Shown: piece after piece, positions 1 through 6,559 of the stretch | Numbering within the stretch: the stretch's first letter is position 1 | How the letters are laid out: each line of letters opens with the position of its first letter | Assembly: GCA_020633515.1 (NCBI GenBank) | Contig: JACKDM010000077.1 | Location: forward strand, 1-13,604 | Direction: 5' to 3' | Length of the DNA: 13,604 nucleotides | Source: Myxococcales bacterium | Lineage (GTDB): Bacteria > Myxococcota > Bradymonadia > UBA7976 > UBA1532 | Made by a program: the position numbers and the translations under genes | The notes under the pieces: model-generated | What the model saw: the letters and a program-made list of their open reading frames with translations, nothing else | Databases searched by the model: none | Told to the model about the DNA's origin: nothing

Positions 1-1686
1 GCCGTCGCGGCGCATGTCGGGGTCGGGCTCGGGGTCGGGTCCGGGCTCGGGTTCGGGTTCGGGTTCGGGCACGCCGCGGTCGAGGTCGCGGCCGGCGTCG
101 GGCTCGGGCGCGGCGGCGTCGACGGGCGGGATGATCGGGCCGCCGTCGGTGACGAGGACCGTGTGCACCACCGCCTCCGTCTCGAGCGGGTCGATCAGCT
201 CCGCGGCGATGGTCGCGATGTTGCGGATCTCGGCGCCGTCGGGCGCGTCGTCGCGCACCCGGACGGTGAACGCGACCCGGTGCCGCGCGCCGACCTCGAT
301 CTGCGGGCCGATCCCGGGCAGGTCGGTGATCGCGTAGCCGCGCTGGAGCGGGAAGGCGCCGCCCGGGCCGTCGGGCACGGGGATCTGGTCGACGACGGTG
401 CTGCCTTCGACGTACTCGACGAGCGGGGAGAGCGGGTCGGTGACGACGACGCCGGCGGCGGGGCCGTCGCCGTCGTTCTCGAGCAGGATCCGGTAGCTGA
501 TCGCCTGCCCGGGGCTGACGAACGAGCCGTGGGCGGGGTTGGCCTCCTTCTCGGGTTTGAGCCCTTCGAAGTCGGGCAGCAGGTGGTCGAAGGCGAGCAC
601 CATCCAGTTGGTGAAGACCTGTTCGCCGGCGTTGAGGAAGCCGTCGCCGCGGGGGATGGCGAGCTCGATGTTGGCCTCTTCGTCGCCGGCGGCGATGGCG
701 CCGCGCACGGTGAAGCGGTCGAGGTCGACGCCGTGCACGCCGCGGCGGCACATGCCGCCGGCGTTGACCGTCGAGTTGAAGAGGTTGTTGACGGGGTTGC
801 AGGCGTCGCTGATCTGGCGGCCGTTGACGAGGAGCTGGTCGCCGAAGACGCCTTCGTCGCCTTCGAGGACCATGATGGTGAGGTCGACGGCGGGGTCGGG
901 CGGGGGCGCGTTGAAGCCGCGGGGGAAGAGCTGGCGGGCGACGCCCGAGTTCAGCTCGAATCCTTGGTAGTAGTAGATCCGGCGGGTCGGCTGGGTGACC
1001 GGGTCTTCGTAGACGATGAGCAGTGACCAGGCCCCGATGGTGAGGCTGCCGAGCGCGGCGATGACGGTGGCGGGGTCCTGGTCGCTGGCGCCGGGCACGG
1101 TGATGTCGCTGAAGCGCCAGCGGCCGTTGAGCGCGCCGCCGGCGAGGCGGTGGGCTTCGACGGCCTCGGTGACGTCGGCGTGGTTGGAGTAGAAGCCGAG
1201 GTCGCAGGCGCCGGCGATGCCGCAGAGGAGCTGTACGGCCTGGCAGTCGCCGGGTGGGGCGCCGTCGTTGAAGCGCTCGGAGAGCGCGGGATCGGCGTCG
1301 ACGGCGATCGGGTCGCCGCCGGGCGGGGTGAGGGTGACGGCGTCGTCGGGGGCGTCGGCGGCGGCGGTGGACGCGGCCCAGTTGAGGCGGGCGTGTACGA
1401 CGCGGAGGGTGGGGGAGTCGGGCAGGCCTTCGAGGGGGACGAATGACTCGATGCGGCCGGTGCAGTTGGGTCCGCCGAGGCCGTTGCAGGCGCCGGCGCC
1501 GCATTGCAGCAGGGTGTCGGCGGTGGCGGCGTAGCCCATGCGGCCTTCGAAGACGAGCGTGGGGTCGGGGCCGAGGGGGCGGCCCTGCGCGGCGGCGAGG
1601 GCAGGGAGCAGGAGCGCGAGGAGCGCGAGGGGCGCGAGGCGCGGGGCGCGCACGGATGGCATCTGCACGGCGGTTCTCGGTCGCAT
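1..1686 (-). CDS. Secreted DUF11-type surface protein, 3' end beyond window
   Basis: An open frame of 562 codons runs from the ATG at 1686-1684 to the left edge with no stop, so the C-terminus is missing. The start is well supported: GGAGGTGA lies 6 bases upstream. Residues 1-33 form a long Arg-containing n-region, a Leu/Ala-rich core and an Ala-Ala-Ala end, as in a Sec signal peptide. Residues about 45-375 form a Cys-containing extracellular region with beta-type segments (for example LVNGRQISDACNP near 286). Residues about 390-510 resemble a DUF11 repeat (ISYRILLENDGDG, then VVVTDPLSPLVEYVEGSTVV). Residues 540-557 are a Pro/Glu/Asp linker. In Myxococcota such linkers often precede a C-terminal anchor, so a MYXO-CTERM or similar tail may lie just outside; that is inference. 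Codons end mostly in C. The exact function is unknown; an adhesin-like or structural envelope role is the best guess. Confidence 0.85.
   Translation of the reverse strand, partial: MRPRTAVQMPSVRAPRLAPLALLALLLPALAAAQGRPLGPDPTLVFEGRMGYAATADTLLQCGAGACNGLGGPNCTGRIESFVPLEGLPDSPTLRVVHARLNWAASTAAADAPDDAVTLTPPGGDPIAVDADPALSERFNDGAPPGDCQAVQLLCGIAGACDLGFYSNHADVTEAVEAHRLAGGALNGRWRFSDITVPGASDQDPATVIAALGSLTIGAWSLLIVYEDPVTQPTRRIYYYQGFELNSGVARQLFPRGFNAPPPDPAVDLTIMVLEGDEGVFGDQLLVNGRQISDACNPVNNLFNSTVNAGGMCRRGVHGVDLDRFTVRGAIAAGDEEANIELAIPRGDGFLNAGEQVFTNWMVLAFDHLLPDFEGLKPEKEANPAHGSFVSPGQAISYRILLENDGDGPAAGVVVTDPLSPLVEYVEGSTVVDQIPVPDGPGGAFPLQRGYAITDLPGIGPQIEVGARHRVAFTVRVRDDAPDGAEIRNIATIAAELIDPLETEAVVHTVLVTDGGPIIPPVDAAAPEPDAGRDLDRGVPEPEPEPEPGPDPEPDPDMRRDG
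17..70. repeat. Hexanucleotide tandem repeat encoding Pro/Glu/Asp linker
   Basis: Nine consecutive 6-base units of the form TCGGGN (one begins CCGGGC) lie in frame in the left-edge surface-protein gene. On the minus strand they encode alternating Pro-Glu or Pro-Asp pairs with one Gly. Three adjacent identical TCGGGT units (47-64) could allow slippage that changes linker length without breaking the frame. Confidence 0.85.
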
Positions 1687-1774
1687 CGTTGGTCACCTCC
1701 CGCCGGGCAGATTACCGCACTTCCCCGGGTCGCGGGTGGCGTGGTAGACCGCGCCGATCCGCAAATTCGGTGGG
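1687..1774. promoter_or_regulatory. Divergent intergenic region between surface protein and ttcA
   Basis: These 88 bases separate two divergently oriented starts, so promoters for both genes should lie here or just inside the genes. The only AT-richer patches are near 1710-1716 (AGATTACC) and 1762-1768 (CAAATTC). I could not identify convincing -35/-10 pairs, and I see no clear inverted repeat. Confidence 0.4.
1693..1700 (-). promoter_or_regulatory. Strong Shine-Dalgarno for the left-edge surface protein
   Basis: On the minus strand this reads GGAGGTGA, an 8-base match to the anti-SD of 16S rRNA, ending 6 bases before the ATG at 1686. It fixes the start of a gene that has no stop in the window and argues for high expression. 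Confidence 0.8.
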
Positions 1775-2572
1775 ATGGTCGAGATGGAGCTCGTGAGCAT
1801 CGAGGCGCCGCGGGGGCGGGCCGACGCGGCGGGGGAGGCAGGGGAGGGGAGCGCGGCGCCGGGGCGGGCGATCCTGGCGCTGGCGGCGCGGGCGATCCGT
1901 GACTTCGGGTTGATCGCGCCGGGTGATCGGGTCGCGGTGGGGGTCTCGGGCGGCAAGGACTCGCTGCTGCTCGCGGTGGTGCTGCGTGAGCTGGCGCGGC
2001 GGGGCGATCTCGACTTCACGTTCTCGCTGGTGCACCTCGACCAGCATCAGCCGGGCTTCGAGCGGGCGCGCTTCGACGCGGCGCTCGCGCGGCTCGGGTT
2101 CGGGTGTGAGGTCGTCTCGCGCGATACGTGGTCGGTGGTCGCGAGCAAGCTCAAGCCGGGGCAGATCCCGTGCGCGCTGTGCGGGCGGATGCGGCGGGGG
2201 ATCTTGAACCAGTGGTGCGCGGAGAATGGCTTCACGAAGCTCGCGCTCGGGCATCACCTCGACGACGCGGTGGAGACGTTCTTCCTCAACCTGCTGTATG
2301 GGCGGAGGCTCGATCCGCTCAAGCCGGCGACGCCGAGCGAGCGGGAGCCGGTGGTGACGATCCGGCCGTTGATCCTGGTGGAGGAGCGGCGGATCCGGGC
2401 GTGGGTGGCGCGGCATGGGATCGACGCGGTGCCCTGTCCGGTGTGTGACACGGTGCCGGACAGCAAGCGGCGGGATCTCAAGGCGCTGGTCGATGGCTTC
2501 CGCGCGATGCAGCCGGATGTCGATGCCTCGGTGCGGGAGGCGCTGTATGGCATCGATGGCAGGAGTGATTAG
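1775..2572 (+). CDS. ttcA: tRNA 2-thiocytidine(32) synthetase TtcA
   Basis: A 265-aa PP-loop ATPase. TtcA enzymes thiolate cytidine 32 of certain tRNAs, using ATP to adenylate the base and an Fe-S cluster to deliver sulfur, in the cytoplasm. Visible evidence is the PP-loop SGGKDS (residues 58-63), CALCGRMRRGIL with C133 and C136 (the TtcA CXXC motif), GHHLDD (160-164 region), and a C-terminal CPVC (C221, C224) matching the third cluster-ligand region. E. coli TtcA is about 311 aa, so this is a compact version. Residues 10-30 are a low-complexity Ala/Gly/Glu stretch. The ATG at 1775 directly abuts GGTGGG, which is too close for an SD; the ATG at 1784 places it 9 bases upstream and may be the true start. 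A TAG at 1745 blocks further extension. It is the only plus-strand gene. Its stop overlaps the stop of the convergent kinase gene. Confidence 0.93.
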   Translation: MVEMELVSIEAPRGRADAAGEAGEGSAAPGRAILALAARAIRDFGLIAPGDRVAVGVSGGKDSLLLAVVLRELARRGDLDFTFSLVHLDQHQPGFERARFDAALARLGFGCEVVSRDTWSVVASKLKPGQIPCALCGRMRRGILNQWCAENGFTKLALGHHLDDAVETFFLNLLYGRRLDPLKPATPSEREPVVTIRPLILVEERRIRAWVARHGIDAVPCPVCDTVPDSKRRDLKALVDGFRAMQPDVDASVREALYGIDGRSD

Positions 2573-3369
2573 GCGATGATGCGGCGCACGGCGTCGAGGT
2601 AGCCGGCGCCGAAGAAGTGAACGTGCACGAGCACGAAGTAGAGCCGGTAGCCGGGCAGCGCGGCCTCGACGGCGGGCGGGATGGGACAAAGCCTGCGGTA
2701 TGTCTGCCAGAAGCGGGGGCCGAAGCCGCCGAAGAGGGTCATCATCGCGAGGTCGACGGCGCGCTCGCCGTGCCATGCGCTCGGGTCGATGAGCGCGGCG
2801 CCGGCGGGGGTCATCAGGACGTTGCCGTTCCAGAGGTCGCCGTGGATGAGGGTGGGGCCTTCGAGGGGCGGGTCGAAGCGGTCGATGTAACGAGCGGTGG
2901 GATCGGCGAGCGGGCCGAGGGCCTGGCGGGTGGCTCGCCAGAGGGGGCGGAGGCGGTGTTCGGCCCAGAAGGTGCGGCCGTCGGTGGTGGTGGGGGCCGC
3001 GCCGAGGGGGAAGCGGCCGATGAAGACGGGGCCGGGCCAGCCATAGGCGGCGGCGGGGGTGGCATGGAGGGTGGCGAGCTGGCGGGCGAGGTCGTCGGGG
3101 TCGTCGGGGCCGGGCGGGAGGTGGTCGATGATGAGGCCGGCGGGGTCGCGCCAGCGCACGGCGGGGGCGCGGACGCCGGTGGCGGCGAGCGCGTCGAGGC
3201 CGGCGGCTTCGGCGGGGTAGAGGTCGGGCGGTGGGTCGGGCTGGGTCTTGATGACATGGGCGCCGGCGCGGAAGACATCGCCCATGGGTCCCGATGAGAT
3301 CCGCTGGCAGGGCACCTCGGGGAGGCCGGCGCGGCGGAGGAGCGCGCGGGGGTCGGAGGCCGGTGTCAC
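2569..3369 (-). CDS. Fructosamine/ketosamine-3-kinase family protein
   Basis: A 266-aa protein with an aminoglycoside-phosphotransferase-like fold. The fructosamine kinase family phosphorylates sugar adducts on protein amines, leading to deglycation; bacterial members are about 250-290 aa, so this is full length. Visible evidence: an N-lobe with GPMGDVF (28-33) and VIK (K41, probable ATP-contacting Lys), an Ea-type Glu at 54, the catalytic loop HGDLWNGN (176-183), the metal-binding IDP (D195), then GERAVDLAMM (201-210) and the C-terminal LPGYRLYFVLVHVHFFG that is typical of this family rather than of aminoglycoside kinases. The GTG start (3369-3367) overlaps the TGA of the FadL-type gene as GTGA. 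I see no clear SD there, so translation probably depends on reinitiation. In-frame extension upstream to 4365 is read out of frame through the channel gene and is not real. Cytoplasmic; its tie to the envelope genes is unexplained. Confidence 0.9.
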   Translation of the reverse strand: MTPASDPRALLRRAGLPEVPCQRISSGPMGDVFRAGAHVIKTQPDPPPDLYPAEAAGLDALAATGVRAPAVRWRDPAGLIIDHLPPGPDDPDDLARQLATLHATPAAAYGWPGPVFIGRFPLGAAPTTTDGRTFWAEHRLRPLWRATRQALGPLADPTARYIDRFDPPLEGPTLIHGDLWNGNVLMTPAGAALIDPSAWHGERAVDLAMMTLFGGFGPRFWQTYRRLCPIPPAVEAALPGYRLYFVLVHVHFFGAGYLDAVRRIIA

Positions 3370-4829
3370 TCGAAGCGGGCGCGGATCCCGCCGCTGATGG
3401 CGCCGAGGAGGAGGGTGTATTCGCCGTTGGCGAGGTCGTAGTCGCTGCCGGTGTTCTCGCGGGGGAGCACGTACTGCACGTGCAGGTCGGCGACGAGGCC
3501 GAGGTCGGCGCCCCAGAGCCACGCCTGCTTGCCGAGCTCGAGGCCGCCTTGCACGGCGACGGTGACGCGGTCGCCGTCGGGGCTCGAGACGTCGAGGGTG
3601 GAGTCGGGGCTCGCGGGGGTGTGGTAGCCGACGACGCCGCCGGCGAACCAGTCGTCGGTGGTGTACATGACCCGCGCGTCGGCCTGCCAGGTGTCGCTCC
3701 AGTCGCGGGGGAGCGCGACGGTGGCGCTGTCGCCGAGGCCGAGCTCGGGCTGCACGAACTCGTTGGAGCGGAGGGTGGCGGTGAGGTCCTGCACGACGGA
3801 GTTGAAGAAGACCGAGCCGGTGAGCGCGACGGTCCAGTGTTCGTCGATCGCCCAGCTCGCGCCGAGGTTGAGGCTCGGGGGCAGCGGGAACTCGACCTCG
3901 GCCTCGCCGTTGACCTCGGCGGGGTAGCGCAGGCCCTGCGCGACGAGGTCTTCGGTGAAGAGGGGGTCGTTCATGTCGAGCGCGAAGCCGCCGGTGAAGA
4001 CGAGCGGGACGCGGTGGATGTAGGCGGCGCCGAGCTGGACCTCGGGGATGGGGGCGTAGGCGACGCCGATGCGGCCGGACCAGGAGAGGCCGTAGCCGGG
4101 GCCGATGTCGACCGGGCGGCTGAGCGCGTCGAGCTCGCGCACGGTCGAGGGGGCGTTGGGGCCGAAGGAGTTGGGCTGGCCGATCGGGGGGTCGGCGAAG
4201 GCGCGGGCCATGAGCGGGGTGCTCGCGAGGTCGACGACCTTGCGCAGCCGGAGCTGGCCGCCGACGACGCCGGCGCCGACGCCGAAGCTGAGCTGGTCGT
4301 TGGCCTGCCACGCGGCGGCGGCGGCGGCCTCGACGGCGAAGAGCTCGACCGATTGCAGCGCCCACTTCTGCGGGCCGCCGTCGTCGAACTCGAGGACGGC
4401 GCCGAAGGGCACGAAGAGGCCGAGGCCGAGGCTGAACTCGTCGTCGATCCGGTGGCTGTAGAAGAGCTGAGGGGCGGGGAGGGGGATGAAGCCGGCGGCG
4501 CGGGCCTCTTCGTCAGGGCCGGAGCGCGTGGGGTCGATGTCGTCCTGGGGCACGGGCGCGCGGAAGCGGAGGCTGTCGCGGTACTGGTAGTCGCCGCGGC
4601 GGACCCGGTCATAGGTGACGTCGAGGTAGAGCGCCGAGAGGCCGGCGTAGGCGTCGGCCTGCCGCTCGCGGAGGAGCGGGCCGAGCATGGCCGGGTTCCA
4701 GTAGACGGCGGCGGGGTCCTGGCCGACCGCCGAGGAGAAGCTGTTGCCGATCACCGGCGCCGCGAGGCCGCTGGCGTGGGCCTGGGTGGCGAGGAGCGTG
4801 GCGCCGAGCGCGATCGCGGTGCGCTTCAT
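3366..4829 (-). CDS. OmpP1/FadL/TodX-type outer-membrane channel
   Basis: A 487-aa outer-membrane beta-barrel. The family imports long-chain fatty acids and other hydrophobic compounds by lateral diffusion from the barrel wall. Residues 1-19 are a Sec signal ending AHA before SG. Residues 20-47 contain the family hallmark GNSFSSAVGQDPAAVYWNPA with the conserved NPA (45-47) of the plugging N-terminus. The rest has alternating beta segments of barrel type (for example FSLGLGLFVPFGAVLEF), and the protein ends IRARFE, close to the usual aromatic-ended beta signal. E. coli FadL is about 446 aa. The ATG overlaps the TGA of the upstream lipoprotein gene (ATGA), with GAGAGGG a few bases upstream inside that gene. 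It follows three lipoprotein genes, so it may be the membrane pore of that assembly. Substrate cannot be read from sequence. Confidence 0.9.
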   Translation of the reverse strand: MKRTAIALGATLLATQAHASGLAAPVIGNSFSSAVGQDPAAVYWNPAMLGPLLRERQADAYAGLSALYLDVTYDRVRRGDYQYRDSLRFRAPVPQDDIDPTRSGPDEEARAAGFIPLPAPQLFYSHRIDDEFSLGLGLFVPFGAVLEFDDGGPQKWALQSVELFAVEAAAAAAWQANDQLSFGVGAGVVGGQLRLRKVVDLASTPLMARAFADPPIGQPNSFGPNAPSTVRELDALSRPVDIGPGYGLSWSGRIGVAYAPIPEVQLGAAYIHRVPLVFTGGFALDMNDPLFTEDLVAQGLRYPAEVNGEAEVEFPLPPSLNLGASWAIDEHWTVALTGSVFFNSVVQDLTATLRSNEFVQPELGLGDSATVALPRDWSDTWQADARVMYTTDDWFAGGVVGYHTPASPDSTLDVSSPDGDRVTVAVQGGLELGKQAWLWGADLGLVADLHVQYVLPRENTGSDYDLANGEYTLLLGAISGGIRARFE

Positions 4830-6559
4830 CGGACCCTCTCGATCGTCAGGGGCAGGGTGGCGCGGGAGGGCTTCTCGCCGACGGTCACCCGGAAGACGCG
4901 GTCGCCTTCGTCGGCCACGTAGAAGACGTCACCCGGCGAGACCCGGAGCTTGAGGTGCACCGCGTCGCCATCGACGACGTCGCGGGTGGCGAGCTGCATG
5001 GTCAGCGCGGGGTCGGCGAAGAAGCCGGGGTTCTGGTAGGCGTAGGGGCGCACCGCGACGCCGGCCCGGTCCTTGGGGATGTCGGAGGCGTCGATGAAGA
5101 AGAGGTAGTCGGCGTCCTCGCCGCGGGGGCGGCGGTAGAAGAAGTCGGCCTCGCCCCAGGTGTTGTCGAAGAGGGTCGCGGCGACCTGCACGAGCCCGGC
5201 GGGATCGGCCTGGAGGCTGCGCTTGACGCCGCCGATGAGGTCGGCCATCGAGAGGCCGAGCGCGACGTCTTCGAGCACGAACGAGACGTTGGCCTCGCCC
5301 TCGGGGATGTCGCCGTCGTGGACCCGGATCTGGGCGACCTCGGTGATGAGGTCCCAGATGTAGGTCGCGGGCGGGGGCTCGCCGACGCGGCCGGGGGTGG
5401 CGAGCGAGAGCCAGCCGTGGTCGACGTCGAGGGTCAACAGCGGCTCGCCCTCGGCGCGGCGGGTGATCTCTTCGTAGACGGTGTGGTCGCGCCAGCGGGC
5501 GAAGGCGGCCTCGGCGACGACGCGCTCGAGGGTGTAGGGCGCGGCGGCCCAGACCTCGCCGTCGCCGCGGGGGGCAGGCTCGGGGTTCGTGCCGCCGCGG
5601 ATGAAGCGGGGGTCCTCGCCGAGCGCGAAGAGCATGCGGCCGATGCGGGGCGGGTCGACGAAGCTGCCTTCGATGTTGAGCCAGTCGGGGTCGGAGAAGT
5701 CGAAGAGGGTCTCGGGTGAGTCGTCGATGGAGTTGACGCCCGCGATGCTCGCCGTCTCGAGGTCGATGCCCTTGTCGGGGGCGCCGTTGGTGTTGGCCTT
5801 GACGACCATCACGAGGTCTTCTTCGAAGAGGGTCGCCTCGACCGGGCCGGCGATGAAGCCGGGGTGCCAGGCGTTCTCGGCGGCGTAGGGGCCGTAGCGG
5901 CGCTGGAGGGTGCGCAGGTCGGAGAGCACGTCGTCGAGGAAGACGGGGAGCTTGCCCGGCGCGACCGGGTAGAGGCCCTCGGGGTTCGACGGCGTGATCG
6001 GGCCGGGGCGCACCCGGGCGTTGGGGTGGCTGCCGATGACGAACTCGACCATCGCCGCGCCGACGTCGGCCGGGCTCAAGAACGCCTGGTCGGGCTCGAC
6101 GCCGAGCGCGAGGCCGAGGACCTCGGGCACCGAGAAGCCGATGTTGGGCGCGAGCTCGAGCAGCGCCTCCATCGAGGTGCCGCTGAGATCAGCGGTCTGC
6201 GGTGACATCTGGAGGAGCGCGACGAGGTTGCGCTTGGCGGGCTCGAGCGTCGGATCGGTCGGGTCGAGCGAGAGGATCGCTTCGAGCGCGTGGTCGATGA
6301 GCTGCGGGGCGCCGTCGGGGGCGCCGCGCAGGTCGATGTCGGTGAGCCAGGTGCGCTCGATGAGCCGCGGCGGGAGCTGGCGCAGCTCGAGGCGGGCGAG
6401 CGTCTTCTGGAAGTTGCTGACGTCGAGCGGGGTGAACCGCAGCGTCACCTCGCGGCTGTCGCCGACTTCGAGCGGCGTCACCTCGGGCGCGGCCGCCTCT
6501 TCGGTGCAGCCCACGAGCGCGGCGCCGCCGAGCGCGAGCCCCAACAAGAGCCTCCTCAT
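4826..6559 (-). CDS. Paralogous lipoprotein C (577 aa, core domain only)
   Basis: I recognise no named family. Start: ATG 6559-6557, giving MRRLLLGLALGGAALVGC with lipobox LVGC and lipidated Cys18; GGAGGAGGGG lies just upstream. Residue +2 after Cys is Glu, not Asp. Mature sequence starts the shared core almost at once: VTLRFTPLDVSNFQ (38-51), RNLVALLQMSPQTADLSGT (110-128), SHPN (177-180), RRYGP and HPGFIAG (220-238), VWAAAPYTLERVVAEA (336-351), YIWDLITEVAQIRVHDG (400-416). It ends in a small beta-rich tail (VSPGDVFYVADEGDRVF). No Ig-like module precedes the core, unlike its two upstream paralogues. It overlaps both neighbours by 4 bases (ATGA at each end). Longer in-frame reading to 6661 adds an Arg-rich stretch inside the upstream gene and breaks the lipoprotein signal, so it is rejected. 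Likely periplasmic or outer-membrane anchored; role unknown. Confidence 0.87.
   Translation of the reverse strand: MRRLLLGLALGGAALVGCTEEAAAPEVTPLEVGDSREVTLRFTPLDVSNFQKTLARLELRQLPPRLIERTWLTDIDLRGAPDGAPQLIDHALEAILSLDPTDPTLEPAKRNLVALLQMSPQTADLSGTSMEALLELAPNIGFSVPEVLGLALGVEPDQAFLSPADVGAAMVEFVIGSHPNARVRPGPITPSNPEGLYPVAPGKLPVFLDDVLSDLRTLQRRYGPYAAENAWHPGFIAGPVEATLFEEDLVMVVKANTNGAPDKGIDLETASIAGVNSIDDSPETLFDFSDPDWLNIEGSFVDPPRIGRMLFALGEDPRFIRGGTNPEPAPRGDGEVWAAAPYTLERVVAEAAFARWRDHTVYEEITRRAEGEPLLTLDVDHGWLSLATPGRVGEPPPATYIWDLITEVAQIRVHDGDIPEGEANVSFVLEDVALGLSMADLIGGVKRSLQADPAGLVQVAATLFDNTWGEADFFYRRPRGEDADYLFFIDASDIPKDRAGVAVRPYAYQNPGFFADPALTMQLATRDVVDGDAVHLKLRVSPGDVFYVADEGDRVFRVTVGEKPSRATLPLTIERVR

Noticed and set aside
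163..1026. 287-codon open frame on the plus strand
   Set aside because: Composition-driven shadow (Val/Asp/Gly-rich) of the DUF11-type gene on the minus strand.
3370..4365. N-terminal extension of the kinase frame
   Set aside because: Arg/Pro-rich translation of the channel gene in a wrong frame; the kinase homology begins at the GTG at 3369.
3294..4922. 542-codon open frame on the plus strand
   Set aside because: It is a GC-rich mirror of the FadL-type gene: Gly/Val/Glu-rich with no domain, and the minus strand has clear signal peptide and family motifs.
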